From assembly GCA_947652605.1 (NCBI GenBank), contig OX393581.1, positions 44,973,924 through 45,037,923 of the forward strand: a stretch of 64,000 nucleotides of DNA, given 5' to 3'. This stretch comes from Elmis aenea (lineage: Eukaryota > Arthropoda > Insecta > Coleoptera > Elmidae). The position numbers were made by a program, and so were the translations under genes. Positions 61,001 to 64,000 of the stretch are shown piece after piece. The notes beneath the pieces were generated by a model that did no database searches, had not been told where the DNA came from, and saw nothing but the letters and a program-made list of their open reading frames with translations. Every line of letters starts with the position of its first letter. Position 1 is the stretch's first letter.

Positions 61001-62739
61001 GAGGACCGACGAACGAAGAACGACAAACGACGACCGAAGAAGACCGACGAACGAAGAACGACAAACGACGACCGACGAACGATGACCGACGAACGACGAC
61101 TGACGAACGATGACCGACGACCGAAGAACGACGACCGACAAACGACGACCGAAGAATGACGACCGACGGCCGACGACCGACGAACGACGACCGTTGAACG
61201 ACAAACGACGACCGAAGAACGTCGAACGACGAACAACTACCGTTGAACGACAAACGACGACCGAAGAACGTCGAACGACGAACAACTACCGACGACCGTC
61301 GAAAGAGGACCGATGAACGAAGAACGACGACCGACGAACGACGACCGACGGCCGACGAACGACGACCGAAGAACGACGACCGAAGAACGACGAACGACGG
61401 CCGACGAACGACGACTGACGAACGATGACCGACGAACGACGAACGATGGCCGACGAACGATGACCGACGACTGACGAACGACGACTGATGAACGATGACC
61501 GACGAACGACGACCGACGAACGACGACCATCTGGTGTTTTAAATTTATTGTCATTTCGTTTTTTTATTAGACCTATAAAATGCTGTGTCACTTTTATTTA
61601 TATTATAATTTCAATTGTTTTTCAGAACATTCGCGATTTTATAGATTATTAATACAAATTTTCAAATTTTAACAAGTTTTTTGAAAGAAAAAGAGTATGT
61701 TGGTTACAAATCTGGAAAGCTAATTTTTTAGTTTGTCTGATGGTGTAAAAATCCAACATGGCGGCCATAAGAAATAAAAAAGTTGACTATCGCAACTTGA
61801 AATCTAGAAGGCTTAGAAAATTTCTGTTGACGTCATCAAAACCAGGACGGTCAAAAACATACAGTTACCAAGTTTAAATGAAATAGCGTCAATGGTAGGG
61901 AAGATAATAATATTTTTCTAAAATCACATTTTTAATTTTTTTTGTAATAAATCAAAAACGAATCAAAATATCCACTATTTAATTTCAGATTCTCAATCGC
62001 CATCAAAATGTGCAACTTTTCTCTAATTTAACCTACCTTGTATCTCTTACCGTTTCCAAGATAGCAATGGTGAGCATCGAAAAAAGCACCACCCTGTATC
62101 TATGTATTAAAATGTATTACCTCATTTTACTTCACATGTCTGTATTTGATAATTCCTTACAAGATAAATATTAAAAAAACTGAATACAACATTTTTTTAG
62201 TTATAAATTTTTTATTTAATGTACATATTTTTTTTGTGAAAAGTTAAGAATATTTAACAAATGGTTTTCAGAACTATCTGTTTCAGTTATGAAGAAACGT
62301 GGAAGGAAAAAGAAACACAAGGACAGTCCTCCAAAAAGTGCAGGTATCAAAGTAAATCACAAACCAGAAATACTAGCAACTCCAATCAAGGAAGAAGAGG
62401 TCGATACGGACGTACAAGAACCCGAAGCCGCCGAAGAACCTTCCGGCCCCGATCAAAGTATGCCAGTTGCCTCTGATCCGCAGCCACCTCCCGAAAGGAA
62501 AGCTACCTCATACATCAATGTAAGGATTTTGAAGTCTTCATTTACGTTTCTATTGATTTTTTTTGTGTTTTCAGTCGGGCAACAACACTAGTACAAAAGT
62601 TATACCTCGGCTTATCGACAGTTCTGGTGGTTCTTGCGATCCAGGAGATTTATGCCCCGAACAGTGGAATGTATTTGATGTAGCCCAGTTTCTTAGAGTA
62701 AATGATTGCGCCAATAATTGCGATAATTTTAGTAAACAG
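52008..62739 (+). CDS. Sfmbt: Sfmbt, four-MBT Polycomb protein of PhoRC (3' partial)
   Basis: Five exons: 52008-52202, 52262-52502, 55207-56853, 62287-62519 and 62575-62739, with further exon(s) beyond the window. Phases 0,1,1,0,0 keep one frame of 827 codons so far. Order: acidic N-terminus; FCS zinc finger (Cys148, Cys151, Cys168, Cys172; CEKCG ... RRFCSMACARGYSG); four MBT repeats at about 274-358, 392-466, 500-576 and 606-681; a basic stretch KKRGRKKKHK, probably nuclear; then the start of a SAM domain (PEQWNVFDVAQFLRVNDCAN), cut by the 62740 donor. MBT4 keeps the methyl-lysine cage pattern (Asp in AADLMEP; Phe, Trp and Tyr in RFDGWPEEYDQW). In flies Sfmbt pairs with Pho to recruit Polycomb complexes. 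L3MBTL2 has a similar FCS/MBT layout but lacks SAM. Introns 2 and 3 carry large transposons. Confidence 0.94.
53820..55028. mobile_element. 1.2 kb palindromic TA element in Sfmbt intron 2
   Basis: It begins TA-CAGGGTGGACCAAATTCGAA and ends TTCGAATTTGGTCCACCCTG-TA. The arms are inverted over nearly their whole length (GGGGTATCTCGGTTACCGCA, TTTTCTATCGGATTCCA, ATATGGCCAATTTTGTAAAA with their complements), folding near 54430. It contains no coding sequence and fills much of the 2.7 kb intron. Confidence 0.88.
57013..58073. mobile_element. GATTTAAATC-rich hAT-like element with triplicated left end
   Basis: Three successive segments begin AGGGTTGAACAG / CAGGGTTGAGCAG / CAGGGTTGAGCAT at 57013, 57317 and 57609, about 300 bp apart. 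Each is followed by strings of GATTTAAATCA and a similar AT-rich tail with AAACAAAATNTTATTACTAT. A single inverted right end, GATTTTTATCCACCCTG, closes the element. The dense subterminal repeats suit a non-autonomous hAT-like element. It lies in Sfmbt intron 3. Confidence 0.65.
58485..58692. mobile_element. 208 bp hAT miniature element with perfect target duplication
   Basis: Inverted ends CAGTGTTTCTC and GAGAAACACTG are flanked by identical 8-bp repeats GTCTAAGC (58477-58484 and 58693-58700). Just inside the left end is GTCCGCGGACCCCTGGGGGT. No coding content. It lies in Sfmbt intron 3. Confidence 0.92.
58973..62096. mobile_element. Palindromic mariner-like element enclosing a heptamer array (copy 2)
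   Basis: The ends CAGGGTGGTGCTTTTTTCG and CGAAAAAAGCACCACCCTG are flanked by TA. The left arm (58973-59397) and right arm (about 61533-62096) match the arms of the element at 5326-6838, including TCTGGTGTTTTAAATTTATTG, which in copy 1 lies next to the transposase relic. Between the arms is the array at 59438-61528 instead of transposase sequence. The left arm is about 130 bp shorter than the right, so the array replaced both the relic and part of the arm. It lies in Sfmbt intron 3. Confidence 0.88.
59438..61528. repeat. 2.1 kb array of CGAMCGA heptamers
   Basis: About 300 tandem 7-bp units, mostly CGAACGA and CGACCGA with variants such as CGACCGT, CGAACGT and CGACTGA, run without a break. 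Longer mosaic units recur, marked by AACAACTACCG or AACAATTACCG near 59695, 59890, 60092, 60207, 60415, 60600, 60855, 60980, 61230 and 61282. Nearly every unit has two CpGs, making this the most CpG-dense stretch in an AT-rich window. The unit has no stop codon in any frame, so long open frames appear on both strands (up to about 395 codons, SSVVVRR-like or DERRTTN-like). They are artefacts, not genes. Confidence 0.93.
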
Positions 62740-63154
62740 GTAATAATTTTTTTTTAAATTTTTTTTTTTAATAACTGAATGTTAATTATTTTATGTAAAT
62801 AAAAAATGAGGTTAGATATAATTAAAATGTAAATTTTCATGGTTTCCTAGTTATTTTATTTTAGGAAATTTGAGTTAGTAATGGATTTATTAAAAAAAAC
62901 ACTTAACATTCTTTATTAGCTTTTTTTTTGGATTTTTTTGCATTTTAAAATTTAGCCTGAAAATCAATTGTTTAAAGTGATTTTTGCTAGGAGGTCGCTG
63001 CAAAAATGTAAAATTATAGTAGTTGTCAAGACATTCTGTTAATCATAGTACACTGCTTAGTAGCAATAAAACAAATGCTTTTGTTGACACTTACCGTCAT
63101 GATATTGTTATGATCGTATACAGTGTGTGTCCAAAAGGTATGGAATATGCTATA
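62740..63154. other. Sfmbt intron, AT-rich
   Basis: Begins with a GTAATA donor. No further SAM exon is visible before the window ends. Confidence 0.6.
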
Positions 63155-64000
63155 CAGGGTGTCCCAAATTCGAGTAAATATATGGACATCTCGCTTATCT
63201 TAAGAGCTACTAGGTCGGTTAAATTAGGGCAAAGTTGCGAAATTAGATCATCATCAAATATCTGCAAAGAAAATTTTCATAGCTGTCTTAGTTCAAAAGT
63301 TATTCAAGAAAAACTGAAAAAATTGATTTTCGTTTTTTTGCCCTATTTCCTACATTTTTTAAGATATCGACAATGTGGAAGCACTTCTCCTTGGCAACTT
63401 CTTATGCTTTATATTTTGAGATAACATAAAATTTCCAACAACATACATAGTGAAAATAAAAATTGCGAACAAAGCACAAATTCAAAGAATTTCTAGCTTG
63501 TTGCAAATTATACAATTAATCACGATCATATTAATGTCAAAGTGACAGTTTTGACGGACCAACAAAAAAATTGTTTTGTTTATTATTTTTTACTTTTTTT
63601 GTATAGGATCTTTTGATTCAAAAACTGGACAAAAAGAGTTTTTCTCAAATTTTTGTGGTAAAATATCATTTTAGATATTAAGTGTCATATATCATTGAAA
63701 TCAGAAGACCAAATGCTATCCGATTATAAGATTAAATTTTTTTCGCCGTATTTAAAAAAATGAAGTTGATGATGGTTCTGAAGAGACGAAACGTTGTTGG
63801 AACTTCTATGTTATCTCAAAGTATAAAGCGTAAGAAGTTGCCATGAAGAAGTGTATTCAGATTGTCGATATCTTAAAAAATGTAGCAAGTGGGGCAGAAA
63901 AACGAAAATCAATTTTTTTAGTTTTTCTCGAATAACTTTTGACCTAAGACAGCTATGAAAATTTTCTTTGCAGATATTTGATGAGCATCTAATTTCGCAA
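63155..64000. mobile_element. Palindromic TA element, cut by the window edge
   Basis: It starts TA-CAGGGTGTCCCAAATTCGAG. Left-arm words (TTTTTTAAGATATCGACAAT, ATAGCTGTCTTAGTTCAAAAG, GCAAAGAAAATTTTCATAG) return inverted between about 63780 and 64000, with the fold near 63600. The right terminus is beyond the window. It lies downstream of the last visible Sfmbt exon, probably in its next intron. Confidence 0.8.

Noticed and set aside
59402..61591. Many long overlapping open frames, up to about 395 codons, on both strands (RRSS/VV-rich and DERR/TT-rich)
   Set aside because: They result from a stop-free 7-bp repeat whose length forces a 7-residue repeat in each frame. They are open on both strands and lie between transposon arms, with no splice or promoter evidence.
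63765..63800. CTGAAGAGACGAAACGTT, another hammerhead-like word
   Set aside because: It sits in the arm of a palindromic TA element, there is no room for stem II, and the arm context explains it.
1..64000. CRISPR array, phage or other prokaryote-type defence system
   Set aside because: The repeats are transposon arms or minisatellites without regular spacers, and the DNA is clearly spliced animal sequence.

Overview
The window is animal nuclear DNA, very probably from an insect and, less certainly, a beetle. Genes are split by GT-AG introns that are either about 50-60 bp or several kb long and full of transposons. The sequence is AT-rich, and one protein has the insect-type layout FCS zinc finger + four MBT repeats + SAM (Sfmbt). 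No bacterial-style operons, CRISPR arrays, rRNA or tRNA genes were seen.

Layout. 1-30.3 kb: no complete gene; a graveyard of DNA transposons. It holds hAT elements with exact 8-bp target duplications, long palindromic (foldback) elements with CAGGGTG ends at TA sites, a pogo-like element, a deleted RTE-type retrotransposon and a hAT transposase relic. 30.3-36.7 kb: the last exon of an RBM42-like gene (+), tail to tail with a complete five-exon RSPH1 gene (-). 36.9-38.1 kb: a mariner pseudogene and a short hAT element. 39.0-46.0 kb: a compact cluster with Alg7/DPAGT1 (-, four exons), a single-exon GT17 glycosyltransferase (MGAT3-like, +) nested in its last intron, and PRMT9 (+, three exons) head to head with Alg7. 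48.0-51.3 kb: two tandem SERHL/kraken-type alpha/beta hydrolases (-) with the same two-exon structure and C-terminal SKL peroxisomal signals. 52.0 kb to the right edge: Sfmbt (+), running out of the window inside its SAM domain. Its introns carry foldback elements, including one that encloses a 2.1 kb array of CpG-rich heptamers.

How the genes relate. Alg7 makes the first committed lipid-linked precursor of N-glycans, and the nested GT17 enzyme belongs to a family that modifies finished N-glycans. RSPH1 is a ciliary/sperm-flagellum protein, PRMT9 an arginine methyltransferase, Sfmbt a Polycomb (PhoRC) chromatin reader, and RBM42 an RNA-binding protein. I see no sign of a functional gene system beyond shared promoters and nesting.

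Most distinctive content. (1) A nest at 4.09-8.16 kb in which a hAT element and a palindromic mariner-like element sit side by side in one arm of an older palindrome. (2) A pair of related palindromic elements, one with a DDE transposase relic between its arms and the other with the heptamer array in that place. (3) The recurring kb-scale palindromic TA/CAGGGTG elements. All exon structures come from reading splice sites and frame by eye, without transcript evidence.
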